A DNA stretch of 64,000 bases, taken from NCBI RefSeq assembly GCF_003286085.1, contig NW_020825312.1, positions 2,728,001 to 2,792,000 of the forward strand, given 5' to 3'. Under the pieces are notes generated by a model. That model worked only from the letters and a program-made list of their open reading frames with translations, did no database searches and was not told where the DNA came from. Positions 45,767 through 57,038 of this stretch are shown here, piece by piece. Every line of letters starts with the position of its first letter. The stretch's first letter is position 1. The position numbers and the translations under genes were made by a program. Source of the DNA: Drosophila persimilis. Lineage: Eukaryota > Arthropoda > Insecta > Diptera > Drosophilidae.

Positions 45767-46109
45767 GAAGTTTCCTGGAGAATTGATTAATGATTAAGTT
45801 TCATTATTTTTTAATCTACCAAAGAAATATGAGTTTAAAAGACCATTAGTATGAACTATTTATATAACAAAAGCCTTAAAAGCCTTAAAGCCTTTAAAGG
45901 CTTAAATCCAAGCATTGAAAAGTCCCCGATCTGTAAGGTTGGTCAGTGAATGCTGATAGTACTGGACGCGGGCCCGACCATGTTAGCGTCTGTTTATCTT
46001 AGTGAAATAAAGCAAGATTTTAAGGTACAATTGGTTAAGTGAATTTGTATCATCTCCAAAAACCCGAAGAGTTTTTCTTACAAAGAATTCCCACGTCTAG
46101 CTATATTGG

Positions 46110-46300
46110 TATTAATAAGTAAACTGATTTGACGCTCCACTACGTGGCCTATGAAAGTCTGAAAGATAAAATGAAATGCAATGATGCACAACATTTTGCG
46201 TACTTGGGCTTTACATTGGCTTCATTTGAAGATTGTAGTAATGCAACAATATCTTATTACAACTTGAATTTACTTTTATCTCTGCCTATGAATACTTGAT
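46110..46300 (+). pseudogene. Isolated TPR-like coding fragment
   Basis: One frame reads HYVAYESLKDKMKCNDAQHF, AYLGFTLASFEDCSNATISY and YNLNLLLSLPMNT before a stop. The helix-turn-helix spacing and the LGFTLASFEDCSNA pattern resemble a tetratricopeptide repeat such as those in BBS4. No start, splice signals or flanking exons were found, so it is probably a gene remnant. Confidence 0.35.
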
Positions 46301-47489
46301 ACGATCATGCTTTATATACTATAATAATTACAAAAAAAACATGATGTAATTGAGGATTTCTCAACGGTAACTATAAAAGATGATGTAAATTTCATTCAGT
46401 TTGTCAGTTAAGCTGCAAACGCGAGGGTCAACTATAAGACGTGTAAAACTCAATTGGAATATTTGTGTGCACCCATTATAGTTGGGATTTTTTAGATCAG
46501 CAGTTATTGCTATACAGCCGTATTAATAAATCTTCTACTGGCCTACTAAGTCCCAACATAATGAGAGTAAAAACCACTGGCTTAACAATAAGACTATGTT
46601 AAAATGAGTGAAGTGCAATTAGATATATTTATGTATAGAGCGCGTTCTTGCTCCCAACATTTACCGAGTCCATGTAGCCATGTCTGTCTATTAGCAGCAG
46701 AAATAACAGGAGGAGCACCCAAAAACCCAAGGAGAGATACTCCGGCAAAATGGAAGCACTAAGGCCAAGCCATTTGCCAAACAGAGCTGCTGCAATTTTT
46801 AAGGGTTTCCAAAGAGTAAAGTTTATTCAAAATGTATGTATAGTTGTATATAGCCATTAAAATAGACAATTTATTCATATTTCAACTTGTGAAGTTTCAT
46901 TTGCAGTTTCTTGAGTCGACACTGACTTAACGCGGGCTTGCCTTCTGGGAATGTACTTTTTAAAAAGATAGACCCGGCTCTACCGTTCTATTGTGCGGGG
47001 CTCCAGCTGTTTTTATCTCTCGTTGTGCGCATGTGGTAGATTTTTGTTGCAGTCCTTCTTAGTTCTATGTATATTTTTTGTCTCTCTCTTTTTCATTTCA
47101 TTTTATATTAAACTCTTCGGCCGTTCAACAGTTATAATTTTGCCCTTGTTTGGTTTAATTCTATTCATGAAATTTGTGCTATTAATAAATAATAAATCAA
47201 ATATTAGTAAAAGTTCAGAACTCTTGAGTTTATTTTTATATGTACTATATATTCTTTTATTCCGCATCAATAGCTCCCCCAAGAGATTTATAAAGTGAAT
47301 TTATTTTTCATTTGATGAGTTTGCATCGTTTATTTCATTCTAAAGAAAGCCATAACCAGCTTCAACAAGATTTAATTTATAGGACTTGAATTTTTGTATT
47401 CCATTTCAGTAATATTTCAATTCCATACTGGTCACCCGCGACCATTTACTGTCGTCACCATTCGATATATGCTATCGATATCTTTATAT

Positions 47490-47830
47490 TCTTTATGTCG
47501 CGATAAGCCCGCGGTAACACTGATTTGCTTTCCAGCTTAGACACCATGTCCATGTCCATGTTTTTCGTGGTATTTTTTTATATTTTCTTGTCCAGTTCAC
47601 CAATGTAGAAACCATGTAGAAATGCCATTTAAAGCCATGTCCCAGGCCACATCGAATACTAACTCGTGATCAGCATCGAATTCCGTTTGCCATCAAAATC
47701 TAAATTTTTCAAAATTTCGGAATAAGGCATTTAAAAGAAAACCAACGAAGCCTGTCAACAAATGTACATATATTTCCCGTTCAGGTGTCGCTTTTGGTAA
47801 TTACATAAAAATATAGTTAAAATGTATCAT
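47490..47830 (+). repeat. Right arm of the inverted repeat (partner 43582-43900)
   Basis: Reverse complement of the left arm with moderate divergence. It includes GCGATAAGCCCGCGGTAACA, CTGATTTGCTTTCCAG, CCCAGGCCACATC, CGTTTGCCATCAAAATCT and GGTGTCGCTTTTGGTAATTA. The two arms enclose about 3.6 kb holding the 60-aa gene and decayed fragments. A short ORF starting MSMSMFF lies at its left end. Confidence 0.7.
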
Positions 47831-48133
47831 TAGAGTAGTTAGCGTGTAGTTACTATGTACGGAAATTCATTTAGTGGATATTGTTGTTGACCGTTGTTGC
47901 TTAAACCTTATTTTATTAAAAATCCAAAATAGAAGACAATTCCAAATTAACCTGTATTGTTGGAAAGTGATTTATAAACCGGATCAAATTATGAGTTGAG
48001 AGCTGAGGGTCAAGCTAGCTTATAATATTCAACCGAATAAAAAACTAAAACTTAAATACCAACATTTCGTCGGCATATTTACGGTATATACTAAAAATGA
48101 CACGGAACATTTCTGGGGATCAGGCGGAATATT

Positions 48134-48160
48134 TCATCGATAATGCCGTGGTCACACTGT
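48134..48160 (+). promoter_or_regulatory. Housekeeping promoter (DRE-like + Motif 1), probable RasGEF1 start
   Basis: ATCGATA (48136-48142) is followed by GGTCACACT (48150-48158) in the plus orientation. The transcript would run through a leader exon to the donor CTCCAG|GTAAGC at 49013. A minus-strand transcript from the same region cannot be excluded. Confidence 0.6.
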
Positions 48161-51104
48161 CCCTAACCCGTAGTAAACAAAACGCAAATTAAGCGCAAAT
48201 GCAATAAAAAGCGAAAGGCAACAACAAAACCACGCAATATGCCGCCGCAGCAACGATTTGTATAAATTATTGAAAAGTGAACGGTGACCAGCGTTATTAC
48301 AAGACAAGACGAAGACTCTTTGTGTTCGATGTTGTTTTATATATTTTTTTTTGTGTAAAGAAAATTCTGCGTAGCAAACAAACCGGTCGGCGCTCTTATA
48401 CATATTATACACACAAACACAAACAAAAACCCGTATATGCACGGGGAAAAAGTGCTTGCAAAGTCGTGGAAATGCATTTCGTGTGACACAAACAGCATTG
48501 AGACATTGAATTTATTTAAATATAGTATTTGCTTGCCATATCCATAATTTTTTTGTGCCAAGCAGAAGGCGACGCAAAAGGCGGCCATATGCGACTGCTG
48601 CCTCTGCCGACACTTCTGCTGCGGGGATGAAGGTGCAAAGGTGGGGTGCTCTGAAAGCTAAAACTGAAATGTTTGCCGTTCGCGTATTGTAAATTGCTTT
48701 TGCAAACACACACACACACACACGCCGATACAGGAACACACAACTCAACTCCCTCTGCCTCTTTAGCTGGAATCGTGTGTTCCACTTTTGATATCCAGAG
48801 CAGTGAGCAGTGAGCAGCGACGCCAGCGTACGACGCACTGTCCTGATTTCGTCTGCCACCAGGAGGCAAGTGCAACCAGGACAAACTTCTTTCGTTCGTT
48901 CGGGCGGGGCGTGTGCTCTGTGGCCGTGTGCGTGCGGTGTGCGGTGTGCGGCGTGGATGGTCCAAGAGATTCTGGGCCAGGATAATTGCGAAATGCACGG
49001 GAGCTGCTCCAGGTAAGCAAATAAAACCCGCTTCCAATTCGACATTTCCCATTAACTGAGTGCAGTGCATCTGCATCTTGTCCCCCCTTCCGCCGCTTTC
49101 GCCCCCCGCTCTCGACTCTTGCGTTTCAAGTGGGAAATGGGAAAGCAGCAGCAGTAAACGGACCGGACGGGTCGGGCCACGGCCCCATTTATTGACTTGT
49201 CTCTCTCGCTCTCTGTTACTCTTTCTCTCTCTCTCTCTCTCTTTCTCTCGCTGTCCTTGTTTTTCTCTTGTTGACTTCTTTGCTGGCCTCTTGGCTTTTT
49301 CCCCCTGCATTTCCACACGCGTCGGCCTTTGCCTTTCTTTCACGTCGTTGCACAGTGGTGCAGAAGATTGGGGAATCGGGAGATAAAAAGGGACTTCTTA
49401 AAATATACGTCGATGATTGTTCCAATTGGCAGCTAAGAAATCGACTGAGAGAATATCTGCCAAAACTTTGTTTTGTAAGAATTTCAAATCAAAAAGGCTT
49501 GCAAACATCTTTGTCCAAATCGAAATACCCTCTGGAAGGGTATACAAACTATTAGTCTTAATTAATTAAATAAACATTTGTGCATCTATTGATCAGGTTA
49601 CTAATTTGCTCCACTGTGCGCGCCGGCCTTTGCCTTTCACGTCTGTCATTGCTGCTTCGCTGCTGCGCTGCTGCTGTTTCTTCTTCTTTTGCGTTTTGTA
49701 TACAAATTATGGTGTTGTTGCTGCTAATGTTGTTGTTTTTGCTGTTGCTGTTGCTGTTCTTGTTTTTACAGTTGTTGTTGCTGTTGCATTTTGTTGCTTT
49801 AAGCTTTTATGGGCAGTGCATTCCACTCATTTGTTGTTTTTGGTATAAATATAGACTTTAATTTGCTTTTAGCTTTGTTTTAATTTTCTTTGGTTGTTTT
49901 TGTTGGTTAGTTTTTTTTTTTTGCCTACCGCATATGAAAATTGATTACAATTTTCGTCTGCAGTTAATAATTTATTTCCCCTCCATCCCCCCCTCGACCG
50001 ATCCGCCTACTTCTGGTGTTCTGTGAAGCGTGCAATATGGTAAGAAAAGTGAAAATGTGCAGCCCTTCCCTTTTTTCGCCTTTACTTGTTGTTGGGCGGG
50101 TGGGTGGTTGGGTCGGATGGGTGGCAGAGCAGCCCCTTCTTCGGCACCTTATTCTCCTTTTGGCTCCTCCCTCCATTGGCGTCTTGGTAATTCAATTAAC
50201 GTGTTTAGCATGCCTTTCCTTTGCCTTCGCCCCTTCCCCCCATCGCCCCCATCCCGCCCCTTCGGCTCTCCTCTTGGACTAAACAATTTGTTGACCCATA
50301 TTTTTGGTATTTCTGTTTTGCTGTTAATTAATATTTGTAATTCTCATGTTTCGTTGAGTGTCGCTTGCGCTTAGCTTCATTTAGTTTCGTTCGTTTTTCC
50401 GTTGCTCCGTGCTCGGTGCTCCGTGCTCGGTGCTCGGTGTTCGGTGGCCTGTGATAAGCCCACCCCGCCTCCGCCGCATCCCCCGCCCCGCACTGCTCTG
50501 CCGAATGATTTTCATCACAAATGAACAGTTTAGTCGGGCTTTCCAGTTTATAGTTTCATTATCTGTCCCTGATACCAGAGCATGGTTTTGAGTAGTGGGT
50601 TCTGGTTCTGAGCCAATCGGCAGGAGGAGGAGGAGGAGCCTCCCACTTTCTTCATCCGTTTGCCCATGTGGCTGGCCACGCTACGTGATGTGATGTGATG
50701 TGGTGTGATGTGGTGTGGTGTCCCCATTCCAGCGATCAATAACGTTGACGTTGGGTCTTTTCTCTGAACTGCCATTCAATGGCACTTTTCTAGTTTTCCA
50801 CTTTGCTTGGCGATTTTTCGCTTTGCTAAGCTGAAATCCGTGCTGCTTCAATGGTGCTTCAGTCGTTGGGATAGCCGAGATCTTCGAGAGAGATCTCCTC
50901 ACTCTGTTCGCTAGCCCCGTCCCCACTTATCCCCTTGCCCTCCCATCCCATCCCATCCCCAGACAGACAGACTAGAAATTCGAGTCATTAAGCTATTCCT
51001 TTGTTTGCTTTCCTTGTCTCTAATTGCCTTTTCGTACGGCTTCTCGGAGCCACACTTTGGCTCGATTAACACTGCGATTAACCGTCCACTTTTTGCCATT
51101 TCAG
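48160..51104 (+). other. Probable 5' UTR exon and large leader intron of the RasGEF1 gene
   Basis: The inferred non-coding exon is about 48160-49012 (donor GTAAGC at 49013) and the leader intron ends at TTTTTGCCATTTCAG (acceptor 51103-51104). The intron has (CT)n at 49201-49252 and a TTGCTG-rich stretch at 49720-49790. At 49525-49545 it has an ATACCCTCTGG..GGGTATAC palindrome, and at 50685-50730 a GATGTGATGTG repeat. No coding exon is seen. Confidence 0.45.
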
Positions 51105-51182
51105 CAGCAGCTCTCCCTTTGGCTCCCCAATGCGTGAGACTTAGATGCTCCAGCGGAGGGACCAGGATTGGGAAGAGTCCAG

Positions 51183-53505
51183 ATGTCGTCGAGCAACGGC
51201 GGCATTAACAGTGCCACGAACGGCCGCAGTGGCAGCACCGGCAGTGCCAACATCAGCCTCAATATCAAGGGCACTGCGGCTGGAGGAGCGGCTGCAGCGT
51301 CAACAAGTGCCACAACCACGTCAATTACACACAAAACACTGCCGGACCTGAAGACGCAGCGAAGCAACAGCGTCTGCCACAGCCAGGAGACCTACTCCGG
51401 CAACAGGAGAGTCGCCCCCACGGAGAAGCCGCCAGAAAAGCCGCTCAGCTATGCCCCAGCCCAGAGTAGGGCCACGGGAAAGGAACCCAAGGATGGTCAC
51501 TTGGTGTACTGTGAGGGCAAGCTGCACTCGGGCCCGCTGAAGTCGCTCATCACCCACATGGTGCCCACCCACGAGTACTATCCGGACGAGAGCTTCGTGT
51601 TTGCCTTCCTGCTGAGTGCCAGGCTCTTTGTGCGGCCGCACGAGCTGTTGGCGCAGATTTCGACAACCTGGGAGCAGCAGCAGGGAGCAGGTGGCGGCTG
51701 CGATGTGGTCGACGATGCCGGACAGGTGCTGAACCTCAGCATAAACTCCGCCTCGCCCCTGACCCAGCGAAAGGGAGCAGCAGCGGCGGCGGCAATAGCG
51801 ACGGCGACGAGTTCGGAGCTGGAGCCAAAGCCGCAGCAGCGGACGAGTACGCAGCGATCGGCCCAGCACTGCATACGGCTGCTCTCGGAGTGGATCGAGA
51901 TCTTCCCGTACGACTTCAGAGATGAGCGCCTCATGCAGCAGGTGCGCATCCTGGCCAGGAAGTGCGTCTACATCGACAACTCGCTGGGCAAACAGGTCTC
52001 TCGCATTCTACAGCTGCTCGTGTCCCGTCTGACGGCCCTGGAGCAGTACGAGGAGTTCCTGCTAACGCTCACCACGGAGGCCAGCGAGCGAGAGGTGGTG
52101 GCGGTGGCTTCTGGCCAAAGTCAACACCACCATAATCATCATCATCATCATTTGCATAATCCCTTTCAAACTTTTCTGGGCAGCTCGCACTCGCATGCCA
52201 ATGGCGTGGGTGGTGGGGGCTCGGCCAGCGGCACCTCCAACTCCTCCTCCAGCGGCAACACCTCCTCCTCCACCTCCAACTCAAACTCGACCACCCCTCA
52301 GCCAGACGAAGTCTTTGGCATCATGGACATGTGTCCGAGCTGCGCCCACTTGGCCCACCAATTGACGGCCATCGAACTAGAGCGCCTGTCGCATATTGGT
52401 CCCGAGGAGTTTGTCCAGGCGTTTGCCAAGGATTACCCCCAGCAGCAGGCCAAGGATGGCGCAGGCGGAGGCGGTGCCGGCAAGGGTTCGTTGAACGATA
52501 TGAAAAAGACGCGCAACCTGGAGTCGTATGTGCAGTGGTTCAATCGCCTCAGCTACTTGACAGCCAGCGAGATTGTCAAGGTGGGTAAAGGAGCAGCAGC
52601 TGCCGAAGCAGCAGCAGCAGCAGATGGGAGATAATCCCTTTCAGCATATGTCATGTTTGTTATTGCCTCCATCCTTTGCTTGCAGTATCCGAAGAAGAAG
52701 CAGCGTGTTCGCATCATCGAGTACTGGATTGAGACGGCCCGTGAGTGCTTCAACATTGGCAACTTCAACAGTCTGATGGCCATAATAGCAGGTCTAAATC
52801 TGGCGCCCATAGGCAGACTCAAGAAGACAGTAAGTTAAAAGGGGATATATCCGTATATTTCTGTGTGTATATTGTACGCTCAAACTCTGCTTTGATCCCA
52901 TCTCATAATTAGTGGTCAAAGGTGCAATCGGCCAAATTCTCAGTGCTGGAACATCAAATGGATCCAACATCAAACTTCAATAGCTATCGCTCGACGCTCA
53001 AAGCTGCTATGTGGCGCTCCGAGGGTGCCACAGAGGAACGCGAACGCATAATCATTCCATTCTTTAGTTTATTTGTTAAGGACTTGTACTTTCTAAACGA
53101 GGGCTGCTCGAATCGGTGAGTATCAGCGCAATCGTTGCTACCAATTGATCAAGCATCAGCGATTTATAATTTCTCTGTCTCTGTCTCAGGCTGCCAAACA
53201 ATCATATCAACTTTGAAAAGTGCTCCCAGCTGGCCAAACAAGTGACGGAGTTCAACGAGTGGAAGAAGGTGACCTGTCCCTTCGAGAAGCTGCCGAACGT
53301 CATTGCCTATCTGCAGCACAGCGCAGTGCTCAACGAGAACACCCTCTCGATGGCCTCCTTCGAGTGTGAGCCCCCCGAGAACACAGAGGAGAAGGATCGC
53401 TACAAAACGGTGAAAGCCGAGACGAAACAACAACTGCTGCAGCAGTTGCAGGAGCAGCAGCACCAGCAGCATCAGCTGCACCAGCACCACCACCAGTCGC
53501 AGTAG
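51183..53505 (+). CDS. CG7369: RASGEF1-family Ras guanine nucleotide exchange factor, 686 aa
   Basis: Four exons in phase: 51183-52580, 52686-52829, 52913-53115 and 53190-53505. The first ATG after a consistent frame is at 51183 (MSSSNGGINSATNGRSGS). Residues about 106-270 hold a Ras exchanger N-terminal domain: LVYCEGKLHSGPLKSLITHM, FAFLLSARLFVRPHELL, then SEWIEIFPYDFRDERLMQQV. From about residue 375 comes the catalytic CDC25-homology domain: AHQLTAIELERLSHIGPEEF, RIIEYWIETARECFNIGNFN, SLMAIIAGLNLAPIGRLKKT and FFSLFVKDLYFLNEGC. It should load GTP onto Rap2-like or other small GTPases, as vertebrate RASGEF1 does. A His/Ser/Gly-rich insert (about residues 310-370) splits the two domains, and the protein ends in a Gln/His tail. 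AATAAA occurs near 54488. CG7369 is my recollection of the fly orthologue. Confidence 0.88.
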
Positions 53506-54595
53506 CCACTATGCAGAGGGGTAGATTAAGCTACGCTTAAGCGCTTGCCATGATTATATTTTTTTTCTACTAGATCCGTAAGATTGGGGATAATTCGTTA
53601 GCCTAAGTTGAATGCGATCGATGGAGTTAGACAAACAGGACAGGACTAAGACCCGCCCGAACCAGCCGCAAGCCCTGCTTAGCCCCTCTTTGAGAAAGTA
53701 AAGCTTCTGAAGCTATATATTAACCGTTGTCTTGTCAATCCTCTCATAATTGTATCGCCTCACAAAATGAATTTTCAACCACTTTGATGCCCCCCGATGT
53801 CCCCTCAATCGAATGAACGAACGAACGCAAAGCATCTCCGCAATGTTGCCAGTAATTTAAATTATTTAACTACTAAGCGAATATTAGTAAAGGCGAATCG
53901 AATCGAAGCGAGAAGAACAGAAGAGAACGTATGTACTTAAAGCATTTTATTGCTAACGAACAGCTAATGCAACTAATTTAGTTTCTTAAGAAGTAATTTT
54001 TTTATTACACAAAACATTTTTGATGTCATTATTTATGTTCAAAACCATCTGACAAAGTGCCCGTGGGCGCGATATTCGTAAGTGAACAGTATTTATATTT
54101 ATATATATACACAATTTTATAGCTAAATGAAATCTTTTTTGATATTCTATAACGATTATATCCGACTAGGATCGGATCCGATAGATTGGATGATAGCATG
54201 ATGCTTTTGTCTCGAGGCTTTTTCATGCTTCAGCAAAATCTCTATCGCAAAGTTAGCAATCGCTGAGCAAAAACATTTTCGTATACATAAGAACAACCAC
54301 AACGGAAACAACAAGAACAGAAACAGAAAGTACACCTTGTGGTAGCTACAAAAGATGCTTCTTCTTTTTAAGAATTTCATTTTAAACAACGTATTTGCAT
54401 AATTAAGTAAAATTGTGGATGGATTCATAAATGATATTAACTATAAAGGGACTAAACAAAACATTATTGATTAAAAAACTGCTTTCGAATAAAGAAATGA
54501 TCAAAAACAATTCTCAAAACAAATTCATCCTAGTTTAATAGCTTACATCAATCTAAGGACCTTTGGAATTTGAATTCCACCGGCCTTTAATTTAG
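53506..54595. other. 3' flank of RasGEF1, AT-rich, no other gene seen
   Basis: Likely 3' UTR followed by intergenic sequence; AATAAA at about 54488. The minus-strand ORFs here are short and lack support. Confidence 0.45.
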
Positions 54596-54627
54596 ATAGC
54601 TTTGTTTCGATAACTAATCGGCAAAGT

Positions 54628-54725
54628 CCGGTCACACTATTAAATTGGGGCGACACCTGGCGTATTGGTGTCCTGGTTTTTAGTACTTCGATAGCAAAAT
54701 CGATATATATCGAATTCGAATTACT
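54628..54725. promoter_or_regulatory. Orphan housekeeping-type promoter motifs
   Basis: GGTCACACT (54630-54638, plus orientation) is followed by AAAATCGATATATATCGAAT around 54694-54713, a palindromic DRE-like pair. No intact gene starts on either side, so it may be the promoter of a lost gene or a boundary-type element. Confidence 0.45.
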
Positions 54726-55394
54726 CGAATTACAATTACCAAAGCGCGCCACATTTAAACAGCGAATTCATAAATTGTTTGATCAAAATTATTTCTTTAT
54801 TAAAAATGCTAGCTTTTCTTTTTCAAGGGCTGTGTTGAGATATTTGTTCTGCAAGGAAGCAAGGAATCGGTGACAGCTTATATGGCATTTCCGTGAAAAT
54901 ATCCAAAATACTTTTGTCCTGATACCATTTTCTAAATTTATCGTAATTTAACTAATTTAAGCGGGCGGTCGGCTCTATCTAAAAGGACGATCACTTAACG
55001 AATGGGCAAAGTTCAGCGAACTCCCGTCCTACGCATCAGTGGAGCTCTCCGGATCACCCCAAATGATGCCCAATTGCCAGTATATGCCATCCATTTTAAG
55101 GAAAAACCATATAATCCAAGGGAGTAAAGAGATATCCTTTTCGAAATAATCTTCCATAGAGGGACCACCAGGGCCAGATGGGGCCCTAAACTAAATCTTT
55201 GTAGATGAATTGAAGCTGGAAAAGCTAAACAGAAGGCACTTCTTTAGATTTCTTTTAGGCGAAAGTCAGAGAAATCAGGGAAGCTTTGAGTTGTCTTCAA
55301 GCGGTTTCCGTTACGACATCAAATCACAAAATGCGATTTCCTCGATTTCCACCAAATGGCTCAGAAATTTGTTGTTAGCCTTATATGGGTCTCG

Positions 55395-55660
55395 GGCACC
55401 CAACTGGCCAGATCTGGCACATCATAAAAGAGCAATTCAAGCGACTAACAGACAATATGTGGCAATTAGTGCAACGATGTCGCATAGCTCGGCAAACATG
55501 GCCAAACATCACAAAGAAGCGCACAATTGAGCTCTGCAAGCTCAGCTGAAAAAGGTGCAGCGCAGTCATACGTTGCCTCACGGAATGGGTGCCCCTACAA
55601 TGATTTTTGCCGCAGCTGTGCAGACAAGGAAGAGATGGAGTTTTATATCTAATAACTTGG
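55395..55660 (+). mobile_element. Relic of a Tc1-like transposase (C-terminal end)
   Basis: One plus-strand frame reads WHIIKEQFKRLTDNMWQLVQ, RCRIARQTWPNITKKRTIEL and then CKLS, a stop, and KRCSAVIRCLTEW. This matches the end of Tc1-family transposases (W..IK..F......L......W..I....L..S...R..AVI). The DxxDE catalytic region upstream is not readable. Sequence up to about 55900, with CGTAACGTCA repeated at 55782 and 55873, may hold the element's end, but no terminal inverted repeat could be paired. It is inactive. Confidence 0.55.
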
Positions 55661-56672
55661 AAAATTACCACTGAATATTTCATTTGTACAAAAAGTATAA
55701 CACAGTTAGTTCCTCTCAATTCTCAGAGTTGAGTTTTGCAATTTTGTACACCCACCTTAAAAACCACTTTTGGTTTTGGTAACGTAACGTCAGGTCATAT
55801 TTTGGCTTACACAAATCTTTAAAACCGTACTTGCGATTGTTGTTATTTTTTGGCGAATAGGGAGGTAAGTGAAACGTAACGTCAAAATGGAAATGCACAT
55901 ATGATATATCTACTCATCTAAATTATACTCCACAAAAATTTATCTGGAACAACAAACACTATTAGAAGATTGAGATTAGCTTTCATTTTCTAAAATCAGC
56001 TTCAAGAAGTGCATTTGTTTTGAATTTTCGTGAGTTTTTAGCGGCAACAACAATCAAAATTCGTTCACAATTGGTATTTATTTTAGGTGAGGTCATCCCT
56101 CTCTTGGACGATAGCAAGCATAGCAATTATGTCCCTTCTGAAGACGGCTCTGAGCAGTCCCTAACTTTTGCTTCATATACCATGCAAACTTCTTTGCGTC
56201 GACGCGTGACGCAAAGAGAGGCAGCTTTTGGTACCCAAAGAGCCGGCTGGTGGCCATACCTAATATAGTTATACCCTGCATGCGCAGAAACGAACGGTTC
56301 TTTCGGCGACGCCATTACAGCTGTTATTGGAACTCGCGAAAGTCTCGTACCGGATGAAATATTGAACTCCAATCGAGAGCACAGTCAGATCAAATCGGGA
56401 TATAGTGCCGGAAGGTGGGCCGGCAGGATTCTCCAGTGAAATTTGTTTATCTCCGTATGGTAGATCCGCTTTGAAAACGCGACATTCGCGTGACAAGAAC
56501 CTGTTGTTGTTGCTGCGCTTTCGATAAGTGTTCTAGCGGTAAATTTTAGGCGGAAAAATCGATTGTTCTCGTTTGATTGTTTTTGTTTTGGTGCACGGCT
56601 TCGTTACGCGATTCCTGCAGTCCCCCCGCTCGGCCACCGACACGGCCACATGACTCATGCACGGCTGCAACA

Positions 56673-57038
56673 ATGAAAAGCCACAATAAGTACGCCAAGT
56701 TGCCCCAAGACCTCGACTTGAGTTTCCAAAGCGATCTGGACCTGCTGCCGGACACAGCGGCCGACATCGATCTCGACATAGATGTGGACGTGGATGCCCT
56801 CAATCTGAGCTCGCCCGCCGCTCTGGACCTCCTCGACGACGACGAGGACGACGAGATTGTAATTGCCACTGGTGTAGGCGGCGGCGGCGGCGGCGGCGGA
56901 GGCGGCGCCAGTGACGGTGGTGGCAAGGGCGGCCTGCGTCTAGCACCAAAAACCAAGCAGCGTAAAAACCCATTGGAACAGCAAAAGTTCCACAGCAAGA
57001 ACAAAATCTGCGGCCTTGGCAGCGACAGTATTATCGAG
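56673..57038 (+). CDS. First coding exon of an unidentified gene (acidic, poly-Gly), continues past the window
   Basis: The start ATG at 56673 has a good context (CAACAATGAAA). The 122 codons begin MKSHNKYAKLPQDLDLSFQS and pass through an Asp/Leu-rich acidic segment (DIDLDIDVDVDALNL, LDDDEDDEIVIAT). A run of about ten glycines follows at 56878-56909, then KTKQRKNPLEQQKFHSKNKI and GLGSDSIIE, ending phase 0 at a strong GTGAGT donor (57039). The frame runs on past the donor but loses protein character. The acidic cytosolic-type N-terminus resembles the regulatory leader of a membrane transporter or channel, but no domain is present and I do not recognise it. No matching acceptor exon was found before 64000, so the intron is probably over 7 kb. 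Confidence 0.65.

Noticed and set aside
48516-49343. 275-codon minus-strand ORF rich in RERE repeats
   Set aside because: It runs through the (CT)n tract and the probable RasGEF1 leader exon; composition follows simple sequence and no domain is visible.
54543-54752. 69-codon minus-strand ORF
   Set aside because: Its start lies inside the ATCGATATATATCGAAT palindrome and the Motif 1 site points the other way; weak support.
55210-55530. 106-codon ORF starting MKLEKLNRRHFF
   Set aside because: The Tc1-like transposase signal is in a different frame over the same bases, so this ORF is probably fortuitous.
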